DNA of 64,000 nt from assembly GCA_027451885.1 (NCBI GenBank), contig DAIDHX010000179.1, positions 1 to 64,000 on the forward strand, given 5' to 3'. Position numbers and translations under genes: made by a program. The notes under the pieces were generated by a model. The model had not been told where the DNA came from and did no database searches. It saw nothing but the letters and a program-made list of their open reading frames with translations. Source of the DNA: Planctomycetales bacterium. GTDB taxonomy: Bacteria > Planctomycetota > Planctomycetia > Isosphaerales > Isosphaeraceae. Positions 44,961 through 53,497 of this stretch are shown here, one piece after another (position 1 is the first letter of the stretch; every line of letters begins with the position of its first letter).

Positions 44961-45482
44961 TTATGACTCGGGTGCGGTTTGTTTGAGCCTGCGCTCGTGC
45001 AAACCGCGGTAGAAACTCAACTCAGCACGATTGCTCACGAGCGCGCCACGCGCCTCCAGGGCGAGATTCAAGCTGGCGGCGAGCAACAGGCATACGCCTG
45101 CAACGGCGAGAAGCTCGGGCAGAACCGCGAGCCAGTTCGAGAGCAGGGTGTCGATGGCAAGCGCCAGGCTCGTGCCCACGAAGAGAACGAACGCCAGGTA
45201 GAGCGCCCCCAGTGCGCTCCGGATGCGGTCGGCGCGCGTTTGCAGAAGGTCGAGCTGTTCGTGCACGTGGCCGATACGCTCCTCTTGAAAGTCGACGTCG
45301 AGCGCACTCCGGCTGAGCTGGTCGCCCAGCTCATCGAGCACGCGGATGCGATCCACGATCCGCGCCATCCGGTTCGAGGTCGAAATCAGAAGCGACGCAT
45401 TCGCGGTCATGAAGATGGCCGGCGTGATCATGGCCGAGAGCGCGGCGTAAGTGCTCGACTCGACCGAACCTGGCATGGGCAT
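44961..45482 (-). CDS. DUF2721 family membrane protein
   Basis: 173 residues from ATG 45482 (GAGAG six bases upstream; ATG 45476 also possible). Three hydrophobic segments: ALSAMITPAIFMTANASLLI near 13-32, ALYLAFVLFVGTSLALAI near 92-109 and VLPELLAVAGVCLLLAASLNLAL near 118-140. NRMARIVDRIRVLDE right after the first helix is the DUF2721 signature. Function unknown. It is divergent from the HAD phosphatase gene. Confidence 0.85.
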   Translation of the reverse strand: MPMPGSVESSTYAALSAMITPAIFMTANASLLISTSNRMARIVDRIRVLDELGDQLSRSALDVDFQEERIGHVHEQLDLLQTRADRIRSALGALYLAFVLFVGTSLALAIDTLLSNWLAVLPELLAVAGVCLLLAASLNLALEARGALVSNRAELSFYRGLHERRLKQTAPES

Positions 45483-45656
45483 GGTAACTCTCTCGCTGGG
45501 AAAACCGCCTGAAAAGCCAGCCTGCGAACCAACGGCTCGGATGGTCTTCATCTTAGTTTGGCGCCGGCTTCGGCCAAAGCCTCTGGTCTGGCAAGCCAGA
45601 GACCCACTAGGATGGGCGGGAATGGAGAGACTTGCGACACGGATAGGACCAATTTC

Positions 45657-46496
45657 ATGCCTGCGCCTCGCTTTAAGCTGCTTGCCCTCGACGTCGACGG
45701 AACTCTGCTCGACTCCGAGGGGTTGCTGCGGCCGCGAACGCGTGCGGCCGTGGCCCGGGCTCGCAGCGCGGGGATGCTCGTGATCCTCTGCACGGGGCGC
45801 CGCTACCGCCGAGCTCGACCTATTGCCGATGAGCTCTTGCTCGACTCCCCGCTCGTTTGTAACTCAGGCGCGATTATCAAGGATCCGCGTGATCATTCGA
45901 CCCGCTGGCGCGCGGATTTCGAGCCCATCCTCGCCAGCCAGATCCATGAGCTGTTCCAGGAGCACCGAGAGCCCATCGTCGTTTATCGCGATCACGCGCC
46001 CGACGAGCACGACTTCGTAGTCTCGCGATTCCCCACCGAGTGTGCCTACTTCAATCACTATGTCGAGCGCAACCAGGAGCATATCCGCGTCGATCCCGAG
46101 ATCCACGCCTCGACCGACGAGATTTTCCACGTCTGCGCGGTCGGCACCGTGCCGGAGATGACACGCTTCGAGCAGCTCGTTCACGAACGCCTGAACGGGT
46201 CCGCGACCACGTGCGTTCAGCGCGGTCCTCGATACCGCTGGACCATGTGCGAGATCCTCCGCCACGATGCAAATAAGTGGACTGCGCTCGAGCAGATCGC
46301 GCGGGAGCGTGGGATCGCGAAAGAGGCAATTTGCGCCATCGGCGACGACGCCAACGACCTGGCCATGATCCAGGGCGCGGGCCTGGGCGTGGCCATGGCG
46401 CACGCGCCCAGCGACATCCGCGCCCATGCGGATCATGTGGCCGAATCCCACGAAGACGCCCTGGCGGAGTTCATTGAGAATCAATTACTTGCCTGA
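45657..46496 (+). CDS. HAD superfamily Cof-type phosphatase
   Basis: 279 residues from ATG 45657. HAD motif I is LALDVDGTLLDSEG near 9-22 (nucleophile and acid/base Asp), motif II ILCTGRRYRRARPI near 43-56, motif III lysine NKW near 206 and motif IV AICAIGDDANDLAMIQGAGLGVAM near 220-243. The Cof/type IIB cap (residues ~85-195) is of normal size. These enzymes dephosphorylate sugar phosphates, flavin mononucleotide or pyridoxal phosphate; the substrate is not visible. Its last 12 bases overlap the end of the opposite-strand sigma factor gene. Confidence 0.88.
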   Translation: MPAPRFKLLALDVDGTLLDSEGLLRPRTRAAVARARSAGMLVILCTGRRYRRARPIADELLLDSPLVCNSGAIIKDPRDHSTRWRADFEPILASQIHELFQEHREPIVVYRDHAPDEHDFVVSRFPTECAYFNHYVERNQEHIRVDPEIHASTDEIFHVCAVGTVPEMTRFEQLVHERLNGSATTCVQRGPRYRWTMCEILRHDANKWTALEQIARERGIAKEAICAIGDDANDLAMIQGAGLGVAMAHAPSDIRAHADHVAESHEDALAEFIENQLLA

Positions 46497-47759
46497 AACC
46501 TTGTTGCAAAGGCCGATTCTGCGCTCGATCAAGGCGCGGTCAAAGCGTGACCTTGCCCTGGCGTACGCGGACTCAAAACACCCCCGCGCGCGGTCGAGAT
46601 CCCCCGCCCGGCGGTAAAGCTCGCCGCGGGCGGAATCATACAGGTGATACTCGCGGAGCAACGGATCGGATCCCGCTTCCTCGAGCGCAGCGAGAGCAGC
46701 CCGAGGCCCTTCCAGCTCCGCGAGCACGATCGCTCGATTGAGCAGATAAACAGGTGATCCATGCATCGCCACGAGCGCATCATAAAGCCGCAGAATTGAT
46801 CGCCAGTCTGTGTCGGCGTAGCTCTTCGCGCTACAGTGATAGAATGCAATTCCTGCCTCGAGATGATAAGGTGAGACGTTCATTCCGCGGGCGGATTGAT
46901 CGAGAAAGTCCTGGGCGCGGCGGATCAGCCGCTGATCCCAGCGCGAGCGGTCTTGCTCCTCCATGAAAAGCAGGGCGCCTCCCTGATCGAGCCGCGCAAA
47001 AAGGCGGGCGGCGTGAAACAGCATGAGCGCGAGCAAGGCCAACGTGGCCGGCGTGCTCGTGCATTCGTGACTGACAAGAAGATGGCAAAGTCGAGCGGCC
47101 TCTTCGCACAAATCTTCCCGCACAGCGCGGTCGCTGTCGGTGGCATGAAACCCCTCGTTGAACAGCAAATAAAGCACACGATGCACCGACTCGAGCCGGG
47201 CGCCTGGCTCCAGTGCGGCGGGTAAATCGAACGTAACTCGAGCGTCCGCAAGCGCACGCGTCGCACGCTGGAGACGCTTCTTGATCGTCTCGTCCTTCAC
47301 CAGCAAGGCTCGGCCGATTTCCGGAATGCTGAAGCCGCAAAGGCTCTTGAGCGTGAGCGCGATCTGCATCTCGGGTGCAAGCCGGGGATGGCAGCACGCG
47401 AACATCATCCGGAGCTGGCTGTCCGCAAACCCTGAATCGCAAAAGAGTTCATCGATCTGTTCAACGCCAGTGTGACGATTCGCCCATTGCTCGAGCGCCT
47501 TTTGCTTGAACTTCTCACGCCTCAGGGCGTCGAGAATCCTGTTCCGCGCGCAGCGATGAACCCAGGCCGAAGGGTTTTCAGGCAGATGGATTCGCCACGC
47601 CTGAAGCGCATCGACCAGGGTGGCCTGAACCATGTCCTCCACCAGGTCGAAATGGCGCCAACCGAAGATCCGGGTCAGCACTGATGTCAGCCGCCCCGCC
47701 TCGTAGCGGAAGAAATGCTCCACGAGCGGGGCCGCCTGTTCGCCTTGCTCAGCCAGCAT
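46485..47759 (-). CDS. ECF42-type RNA polymerase sigma factor with C-terminal extension
   Basis: 424 residues from ATG 47759. Sigma region 2 (FDLVEDMVQATLVDALQAW near 38-56, then NPSAWVHRCARNRILDALRR) and region 4 (FSIPEIGRALLVKDETIKKRLQRATRAL near 150-177) are followed by a ~230-residue helical extension (SVHRVLYLLFNEGF, LLNRAIVLAELEGPRAALAAL, RAGDLDRARGCFESAYARA) of the TPR/DUF6596 type. This is the layout of ECF42 sigma factors, which typically sit with DGPF-domain genes instead of an anti-sigma factor; such a gene starts the same operon (48726-48370). The extension is thought to control activity. Confidence 0.9.
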   Translation of the reverse strand: MLAEQGEQAAPLVEHFFRYEAGRLTSVLTRIFGWRHFDLVEDMVQATLVDALQAWRIHLPENPSAWVHRCARNRILDALRREKFKQKALEQWANRHTGVEQIDELFCDSGFADSQLRMMFACCHPRLAPEMQIALTLKSLCGFSIPEIGRALLVKDETIKKRLQRATRALADARVTFDLPAALEPGARLESVHRVLYLLFNEGFHATDSDRAVREDLCEEAARLCHLLVSHECTSTPATLALLALMLFHAARLFARLDQGGALLFMEEQDRSRWDQRLIRRAQDFLDQSARGMNVSPYHLEAGIAFYHCSAKSYADTDWRSILRLYDALVAMHGSPVYLLNRAIVLAELEGPRAALAALEEAGSDPLLREYHLYDSARGELYRRAGDLDRARGCFESAYARARSRFDRALIERRIGLCNKVSGK

Positions 47760-47776
47760 GGCGCGCACTCCAGCCG

Positions 47777-48307
47777 TTACTTCTTGCGTCTCAGCATGAT
47801 CGTCTCTTCCCGCGCGGGCTTGCCGTTGTCGTAGAGCACCCATCTCGCCTGCATCGTATCTTTATCTATGAATGTAAATGTGGCGTCATGCATATGCATT
47901 GCCTTTTCCGACTTCAGGTTCGTGACGCGGACGAACTTGAAGGCGACGGACTTACCGTCGCCAGCAGTGCTGGCTCGCATCTGGGGCTGGTTGCCCAGCA
48001 TACAGTAATGCGTCAGGACGAGGTCCTCGCCGTCTGGATGGATGACCGTGACCATCTCGTGCGCGGTTCCCACGCCTGTGGTCTCCACCACTGCACTGCC
48101 GCCGGCGGTCACATGGTATTTGACGTGAGCCATGTGGTTCTCGCCCCCCTTGACCTCGCCCTCCCATTCGCCCGCGAGCGCCTTGAAGTTCTCGAATGCA
48201 GGGCTCTTGAGTGCGTTGCCGCTCGCATGATGCGCATCATCTCCCAGAACAGGAATGGCGGCGAATGCAATCACAAATCCGGCCGATAGAATCATACGCG
48301 AACACAT
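47777..48307 (-). CDS. Exported DUF1579-like protein
   Basis: 176 residues from ATG 48307 (GAGGAG eight bases upstream). Signal peptide MCSRMILSAGFVIAFAAIPVLGDD, then a lipocalin-like beta domain: AFENFKALAGEWEGEVKGG near 38-56, YHVTAGGSAVVETTGVGTAHEMVTVIHPDG and ATFTFIDKDTMQARWVLYDNGKPAREETIMLRRK. The LxGxWxG start is that of DUF1579/lipocalin-like proteins that sense or carry small ligands. It lies between the DGPF gene and the ECF42 sigma gene, 17 bases before the latter, so all three should be one transcript. Confidence 0.8.
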   Translation of the reverse strand: MCSRMILSAGFVIAFAAIPVLGDDAHHASGNALKSPAFENFKALAGEWEGEVKGGENHMAHVKYHVTAGGSAVVETTGVGTAHEMVTVIHPDGEDLVLTHYCMLGNQPQMRASTAGDGKSVAFKFVRVTNLKSEKAMHMHDATFTFIDKDTMQARWVLYDNGKPAREETIMLRRKK

Positions 48308-48369
48308 ACTGAATTCTCCTCATGATGGGCAACGAATCTCATCGCAAGAAAGCGCTGATCCTACATCCA

Positions 48370-48726
48370 TCAGCGATTCTGGTTTTCCATCACGCAGGCG
48401 AGCCTGCGCACCTCCACCGCCCCACCGACGAGCAATCCAGGGCACGATTCGGCCAGCCTGGCGGCGGCGGCGAGGTCGCCCGCCTCGACAATCGAAAAGC
48501 CACCGACGATTTCTTTCGATTCCACAAACGGGCCGTCCGTCACAACATTGGTACGAACCGTGCAGCCTTCTTCGGTCAGGGCGTCGCCAGGATCCTTCAT
48601 CCATCCTTCCTGCATCGCTCGACCGATCCACTCGCCCCAGCGGGCCATGTGCTGCTGAATCTCCTCCGGTGACAGTCTGGCCATCTCGTCGGTTGGCCCC
48701 CGGTAGACAAACAGAAACTTCGCCAT
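48370..48726 (-). CDS. DGPF-domain (YCII-related) protein of an ECF42 system
   Basis: 118 residues from ATG 48726 (GGGAG six bases upstream). MAKFLFVYRG at the start, LSPEEIQQHMARWGEWI near 18-34, VVTDGPFVESKEIVGGFSIVEAGDLAAAARLAESCPG near 61-97 and an EVRRL end; the (T)DGPF motif is diagnostic of the YCII-related DGPF family. ECF42 sigma factors are nearly always encoded with DGPF proteins and switch on the same genes. It is the first gene of the DGPF / DUF1579 / ECF42 operon. Confidence 0.9.
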   Translation of the reverse strand: MAKFLFVYRGPTDEMARLSPEEIQQHMARWGEWIGRAMQEGWMKDPGDALTEEGCTVRTNVVTDGPFVESKEIVGGFSIVEAGDLAAAARLAESCPGLLVGGAVEVRRLACVMENQNR

Positions 48727-48935
48727 TGGATTCTCCCAGTTGGTTTGAGCATCGACTCGCGCTGCGAGACCACTCCCAGCGCGTTCTGGTACTGTGACGA
48801 ACGAGATCTGGGCGCGGGGACAGGAATTGCAGAATATGCTCGTGACCGACCTCATGCAATCGATGCATGAACCTCGGCATCAGCAAGAGGAACAAGTGAG
48901 TACTCGTCTAAACGGTTATCCAAGGGCTCGAACGC

Positions 48936-49526
48936 ATGTCGCAACGCGCAGGCAAGGAAGATGTTCTGTCATCGTGGGAGCGTCCAGAGGACGGCATCCC
49001 AGGCGAGCTCGTTTACGGCTGCTGGCTGTTTCAATTGCGCAAGGAGCGTTATCGCTCGCGTGTCTCGGGCCGGAGTCATGATTTTTTTGTGGTCGACCTG
49101 GCTGATGGCGTTCACGTGATCGCGGTAACCCCGGATGACCAGATCGTTTGTGTGCGGCAATTCCGAGCGGGGTCGGGACTCGACAGCCTGGAAACGCCCG
49201 GTGGTCTGCTCGAGCCTGAGGAGGATCCAATCACGGCGGGCGCCCGAGAGCTTTATGAGGAAACGGGTTACGCCGGCGATCCGGGAAAGCTGATCGGTGT
49301 TTTGCGTCCGAACCCAGCCCTGCTGACCATGAAGATCAGCACGGTGGTGATCGAGAACGCGCGAAGAGTTGGCGAGCCGGAGCCTGATCCTGGCGAGGAA
49401 CTCACGCTTGAGCTGATCCAGGCGGGCGACGTTGAGCGATTGATCGAGGAGGGGCGGATCGACCATGCCGTGTGTGCGGCGGGGTTGCTCCAGTGGCTGG
49501 GCACTCGGCGTCGAGCCCGGGACTGA
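48936..49526 (+). CDS. Nudix hydrolase, ADP-ribose pyrophosphatase-like
   Basis: 196 residues from ATG 48936. The Nudix box GGLLEPEEDPITAGARELYEETGY (about residues 88-111; G-x5-E-x7-REx2EExG) is intact, with VRQFRAGSGLDSLETPGG before it as in ADP-ribose and related NDP-sugar pyrophosphatases. It would split a nucleoside diphosphate linked to another moiety using Mg. Its last 125 bases overlap, tail to tail, the end of the cyclase-like gene on the other strand. Confidence 0.9.
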   Translation: MSQRAGKEDVLSSWERPEDGIPGELVYGCWLFQLRKERYRSRVSGRSHDFFVVDLADGVHVIAVTPDDQIVCVRQFRAGSGLDSLETPGGLLEPEEDPITAGARELYEETGYAGDPGKLIGVLRPNPALLTMKISTVVIENARRVGEPEPDPGEELTLELIQAGDVERLIEEGRIDHAVCAAGLLQWLGTRRRARD

Positions 49527-50628
49527 ATGATCGCATTGAGGTCTTGATCTCGGCGGGCCTGGGATTGGGGGTCGTGGAGTAGCCGCACGACTCGAGCGCG
49601 AGCACGGCATAGGCGCTGCCAGCGCGGGAGATGTAGTGCTCGCCATCGCGGTTGAGCGACGGTGTGAACCAGAGCCCTGACGAGCGCTGATTTGCCAGCA
49701 GCCAGCCAACGCCGCGGACAATCGCCGGATCGCTGGCGGGAACTCCTGCCTGCCGGAGCGTGTAAATAACGAGCCCTGTCGCGTAACCATCGCTGGGCGC
49801 GTCGGGGGGGTTGAGTGAGCCATCCCGCCGCTTCCAGGATCCCAGTGAGGCGAGCGTCCAGCCGCCGCCGGGGCGTTCGAGCGCGCGGACCTGGGCGATG
49901 ATCCGTGACCGGTCATCGTCGCTGATCAATTTGCCGACACGAGTCGATGCCCAGAGCAAGACGAGTCCGTGGTGCAGGTCAGGCGCCTGGTTTTTTGCGA
50001 AGTAGCGCTTGAGGCGCTCGATGCCCGCGCGTGCGAGTGGAGTATGAGCGTAGTCGCCGGGCGCGTGCCCCACAGCGAGCGCGGCGACAATGGCTCCCAG
50101 GTAGTCGTCGTGTTCGAGCGGGGGCCAGCCGCACTTGAGCCAGGTAAATCCGCCGTCTGCCTTTTGAAGCGTCCACATCCGATCGAGCGCCCGCCGCGTG
50201 GTCTCGTGCAGGCCCGCGCCGAGCGCCAGGTCGCTGCGGGCAAGCGCATCGGCCGTGGCGATTACCTCCGCATCCCAACGCGGACGTGCGCCTGCCTGCG
50301 CGTCATCCCAGTGCGCCACGCGATCCTCGAAGAACGCGCGGACCTGCGCGTAAGAATCGCTGAGGTTGCCCAGCTTCGCCCTCGCGGCCAGATAGGGATA
50401 ATTCGTATGGCAGGTACCGCATTTCCGCTCGCTGGTCCAGGCCACGGCCACCCGGTCAAGCGCACGGGCCGCCTTCTCAAGCGACGGAACCGCGGCAAAC
50501 GGCTCCTCAGCCAGGCTGGACTCGGCTTCAACCGCACTCTGAAATGCCTGGGCCGACTCGATCAAGGCCAGGTTTATCGCGGCGATCAGCATGCCGAATC
50601 GGAGAATCGTGCGATTCGATCGAAGCAT
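49402..50628 (-). CDS. Exported cyclase-like alpha/alpha-barrel protein with a CxxCH motif
   Basis: 408 residues from ATG 50628 (GGAG nine bases upstream). Signal peptide to about residue 29 (LIAAINLALIESAQAFQ), a single CGTCH heme-like motif at 70-74 in SERKCGTCHTNYPYL, then prenyltransferase/squalene-cyclase-type repeats: ALDRMWTLQKADGGFTWL near 148-165, RALERPGGGWTLASLGSW and GVGWLLANQRSSGLWFT. The DxDD motif of squalene-hopene cyclase is absent, so cyclisation is doubtful; such planctomycete proteins are of unknown function. The CxxCH could bind heme c or be a structural pair. The last ~40 residues (rich in S/P/R) are encoded antisense to the Nudix gene and look like read-through past the domain end. 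Confidence 0.78.
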   Translation of the reverse strand: MLRSNRTILRFGMLIAAINLALIESAQAFQSAVEAESSLAEEPFAAVPSLEKAARALDRVAVAWTSERKCGTCHTNYPYLAARAKLGNLSDSYAQVRAFFEDRVAHWDDAQAGARPRWDAEVIATADALARSDLALGAGLHETTRRALDRMWTLQKADGGFTWLKCGWPPLEHDDYLGAIVAALAVGHAPGDYAHTPLARAGIERLKRYFAKNQAPDLHHGLVLLWASTRVGKLISDDDRSRIIAQVRALERPGGGWTLASLGSWKRRDGSLNPPDAPSDGYATGLVIYTLRQAGVPASDPAIVRGVGWLLANQRSSGLWFTPSLNRDGEHYISRAGSAYAVLALESCGYSTTPNPRPAEIKTSMRSFSPGLDAECPATGATPPHTRHGRSAPPRSIAQRRPPGSAQA

Positions 50629-50652
50629 GGTGCACGGCTCCTGCAAATCGAA

Positions 50653-51231
50653 TTAGCGAGCGAGCGGTTCGACGCCCAGATCGCGAATGGTGAGCAGCGA
50701 CTGAAACGGGAGACCCCGTTCCGAGAACGCGGCCGACGCGCCTTCAAGCCGATCCAGCACAGCGATCACGACCGCGACCCGGCACCCCATCGCCTGGACG
50801 GCATCGACCGCCTGGAGCGAGGATCCCCCTGTCGTGGCCACGTCATCCACGATTGCCACGGTCGCTCCCGGCTCGAGCGGACCCTCGACGCGGGAGCCGG
50901 TGCCGTGCGCCTTGGCTTCCTTGCGCACCAGGAACCCCTTGAGCCCCGCGCGGCCGCCAGGCGCGGCTCTGCCAAGCACAGCGCCGACGATCGGATCAGC
51001 GCCCATGGTCAGACCCCCAATCGCTTCAACTTCAGGATAATGCGCCAGGATCTCAAGCACGCCATCCGCAATCACCGCCGCGCCTGATGCGCTGAGTGTC
51101 ACCCGCCGGCCATCCACGTAGTAATGTGAGCTCCGGCCGCTCGCCAGTGTAAATGAACCCACCTTGAGCGCATCCCGCTTGAGCACCTCGATCAACCGCT
51201 CACGATCGTACCCTGCCGGCACCACGCTCAT
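50653..51231 (-). CDS. pyrE: Orotate phosphoribosyltransferase
   Basis: 192 residues from ATG 51231 (AAGGG nine bases upstream; frame extends to 51279). It joins orotate and PRPP to give OMP, the fifth step of pyrimidine synthesis. Visible: FTLASGRSSHYYVDGRRVTL near 27-46, GLTMGADPIVGAVLG near 73-87, FLVRKEAKAHGTGSRVEGPL near 99-118 (the flexible lysine loop) and the PRPP-binding VAIVDDVATTGGSSLQAVD near 124-142. Normal length. pyrD lies 13 kb away on the same strand, so they are not one operon. Confidence 0.95.
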   Translation of the reverse strand: MSVVPAGYDRERLIEVLKRDALKVGSFTLASGRSSHYYVDGRRVTLSASGAAVIADGVLEILAHYPEVEAIGGLTMGADPIVGAVLGRAAPGGRAGLKGFLVRKEAKAHGTGSRVEGPLEPGATVAIVDDVATTGGSSLQAVDAVQAMGCRVAVVIAVLDRLEGASAAFSERGLPFQSLLTIRDLGVEPLAR

Positions 51232-51574
51232 CCCATTTACCCTTTCCTGCAACGCCTGAGCCCAGCATCTTCCCTGCACATCTCGTAAACCCGCGACCGC
51301 CAGTATAGGTGCGTTCCCAGTCTGACGTTAGCTCCTTGCGATTCTACGCCCGCAACACCGCCCCCCAGTCCAGGGCAAAAACGTCCAGACCACCCCACCA
51401 AAACGACCAAATCGTTCACACGAATCGCACAGCACACCCAGGCACATCCATGCTAACAACTCGCCTCCATGGCGCTAATATATGGAAAATTCGAGACAAA
51501 ACGACTTCACCCCTTTTCCAGGGCGGCTGATGCGGATACCATGAAATCGTCCAATTCGTCCAAGAGGTCCATCG
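51232..51574. other. Divergent intergenic region between pyrE and the CarH-like regulator
   Basis: About 340 bases with no gene. Just upstream of the regulator a nine-base pattern TCGTCCAAT / TCGTCCAAG / AGGTCCATC (about 51547-51573) ends next to its start codon; it could be part of an operator for this HTH protein, but the match is short. Confidence 0.35.
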
Positions 51575-52498
51575 ATGTCTGTCGCTGAATCGTATTTGAA
51601 GACGCAGAGAGTCGCCGACGCCCTCGGCGTGAGCGTCAGCACGGTCAAGCGCTGGGTCGATTCTGGGATGATTCGTGCTGCAAGGACGCAGGGTCGGCAC
51701 CGCTTGATCCCGATGTCCGAGGCGATTCGTCTGGCGCAGGAGCAAGGACTCAAGATCGCCCCCGCGGAAGTCATGGCCGCGATCGGTCCGGTTCCTGTGA
51801 AGCGGGCGCCGTCCGAGTTGCTTTACATGCTCGAGGATTCGCTCCGGTCGGGGCGTACTGAAGAAGCGCAGCGGCTCGTGCTTGCCTTGTATGCATCGGG
51901 ATGCAGCGCGGTCGAGCTGGCGGATGGTGTCATACGCGTGGTGATGGGGCGAATCGGCCATGCCTGGCAGGTGGGCTCGATCGACGTATTCAACGAGCAT
52001 CAGGCCACGCGGACGCTTGAATCCGCGCTCATGGAACTGAATCAACGGGTTCGATCTCGGCAGGATGCATCAGGCCCGCTGGCGATTGGAGCTGCGCCGG
52101 CGGGTGATCCGTACACGCTGCCCGCGCTTCTTGGCGAGCTTGTTTTACGCGAGGAAGGCTATCGGGTTCGCAATCTCGGGGTGAACTTGCCGCTGCGGTC
52201 GCTTGCTCAGGCCGTGTTGGAGTATCGCCCCAGCTTGATTTTTCTCTCGGTGAGCCATCTCGAAGATCCCGAGCGTTTCGTCGAGGAATTTGCTGATCTC
52301 GAGCGTGCGGTCGAGCAGACCAGAAGCGCCCTCATCGTCGGCGGCCGTGCCCTGGGCGAGGAGCTTCGGGCGCGTCTGGTCTTCACTGCGCACGGTGATT
52401 CGATGGCACATCTGGCGCAATTTGCCCGCGGTTTCGCGCGGCTCTCGGCGCCCGCGACCAATCCGACCGCTCATTCCGGTGAGTCTTCTACCCAGTGA
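51575..52498 (+). CDS. CarH-like HTH regulator with B12-binding fold
   Basis: 307 residues from ATG 51575 (AGAGG eight bases upstream). Residues 7-50 are a MerR/excisionase-like winged HTH (LKTQRVADALGVSVSTVKRWVDSGMI, then GRHRLIP). Residues ~78-160 are the four-helix B12 cap with W131, then nine residues, then E141-H142: the Wx9EH motif of the CarA/CarH/LitR photoreceptors. The Rossmann-like domain follows (~168-285), but the cobalamin-binding DxHxxG reads DPYTLP: the axial histidine is a tyrosine. CarH-type proteins repress carotenoid genes in the dark using adenosylcobalamin. With the histidine lost, ligand binding may differ or be absent, as in the B12-independent CarA paralogue described in Myxococcus. 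A sigma factor gene follows 39 bases later. Confidence 0.82.
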   Translation: MSVAESYLKTQRVADALGVSVSTVKRWVDSGMIRAARTQGRHRLIPMSEAIRLAQEQGLKIAPAEVMAAIGPVPVKRAPSELLYMLEDSLRSGRTEEAQRLVLALYASGCSAVELADGVIRVVMGRIGHAWQVGSIDVFNEHQATRTLESALMELNQRVRSRQDASGPLAIGAAPAGDPYTLPALLGELVLREEGYRVRNLGVNLPLRSLAQAVLEYRPSLIFLSVSHLEDPERFVEEFADLERAVEQTRSALIVGGRALGEELRARLVFTAHGDSMAHLAQFARGFARLSAPATNPTAHSGESSTQ

Positions 52499-52537
52499 TG
52501 TTTTTTTCAACGATCGCCGACCGAGAAAGGATCGACC

Positions 52538-53497
52538 ATGTCATCGCGGAGGCCTGGACTGGATACGCCGCGGTACCGGTATCTGAATGTGGCGGACGAT
52601 GCTGCTGAAGTCCTCTCGCCGGAAAACGAACGGCGGCTGCTCCACGAGCTTGCGGAATGCAAGCAAAAGCTGGGCGAGGCACTTGTCACGCTCCGGGGCG
52701 TGCAGGCCAATTCCGCTCCGTCCGATCCCCGAGCACTCGCTGAGTTCATTGCTGCATCCTATGTCGATTCTGGGCCGGATCAGGCCCGGCTGGGTGCGGT
52801 CTACCGCAAATACTGCACGGTTCGCGACAAGCTCGCCCTTGCCAACTTGAAGCTCGTCGCTCATGTCGCCAAGCGGTTTCGTGACCGTGGCGTGCCACTT
52901 TCCGACCTGATGCAGGACGGTTTTTGCGGACTCCTGGAAGCCATTGATCGCTTCGATCTCAATCATGAAACGAAGCTTGCCACTTATGCGACATGGTGGA
53001 TTCGCCAGTCGATGCAGCGGTCTGTTGCGTCGGGGGCTTACCCGGTTCGGCTGACGCCCCGTCACCTGCGCCAGCTTGCCCAGAATCAGGAGCAGCAGGG
53101 CGATTCCGCCTCGATTTCTCCCGCTCATTCGAGTCACGGTCATGGCGGGGGCGACCTGATCGATCGAATTCAAACCGCTGTCCGCCCGACGATCTCGCTC
53201 GACGCCGCGCTTTCCAGGAATTCCGAGCTCACTCTCATTCAGACGATGAGCGATCCTGACGGAGACCGGACGACCGACGTGGATGACGACGAGACGATCG
53301 AGAAGATGCTTGAGACGCTCCGGCCCCGCGAGCAACAGGTCTTGCGGCTCCGTTTCGGGCTCGGTGGCCAGGAACGGCTCTCGCTGACCCAGGTTGGGAA
53401 GATGCTGGAAGTCTCGAAGGAACGGGTGCGGCAGATCGAGGAACGGGCACTCAGCAAGCTCCGGGCGTCGGTCGCATGCCCGCTTTCGCCGAATTGA
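52538..53497 (+). CDS. Group 2 sigma-70 RNA polymerase sigma factor
   Basis: 319 residues from ATG 52538. Region 1.2 (LSPENERRLLHELAECK), region 2 (NLKLVAHVAKRFRDRGVPLSDLMQDGFCGLLEAIDRFD near 103-140, TKLATYATWWIRQSMQRSV), region 3 (VRLTPRHLRQLAQNQ) and region 4 (LRPREQQVLRLRFGLGGQERLSLTQVGKMLEVSKERVRQIEERALSKLR near 263-311) are all present. It lacks the long region 1.1 of the housekeeping factor, so it is an alternative group 2 sigma. It is next to the CarH-like gene, as ECF sigma LitS is next to LitR in Streptomyces, which makes regulation by light or cobalamin a good guess. Confidence 0.92.
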   Translation: MSSRRPGLDTPRYRYLNVADDAAEVLSPENERRLLHELAECKQKLGEALVTLRGVQANSAPSDPRALAEFIAASYVDSGPDQARLGAVYRKYCTVRDKLALANLKLVAHVAKRFRDRGVPLSDLMQDGFCGLLEAIDRFDLNHETKLATYATWWIRQSMQRSVASGAYPVRLTPRHLRQLAQNQEQQGDSASISPAHSSHGHGGGDLIDRIQTAVRPTISLDAALSRNSELTLIQTMSDPDGDRTTDVDDDETIEKMLETLRPREQQVLRLRFGLGGQERLSLTQVGKMLEVSKERVRQIEERALSKLRASVACPLSPN

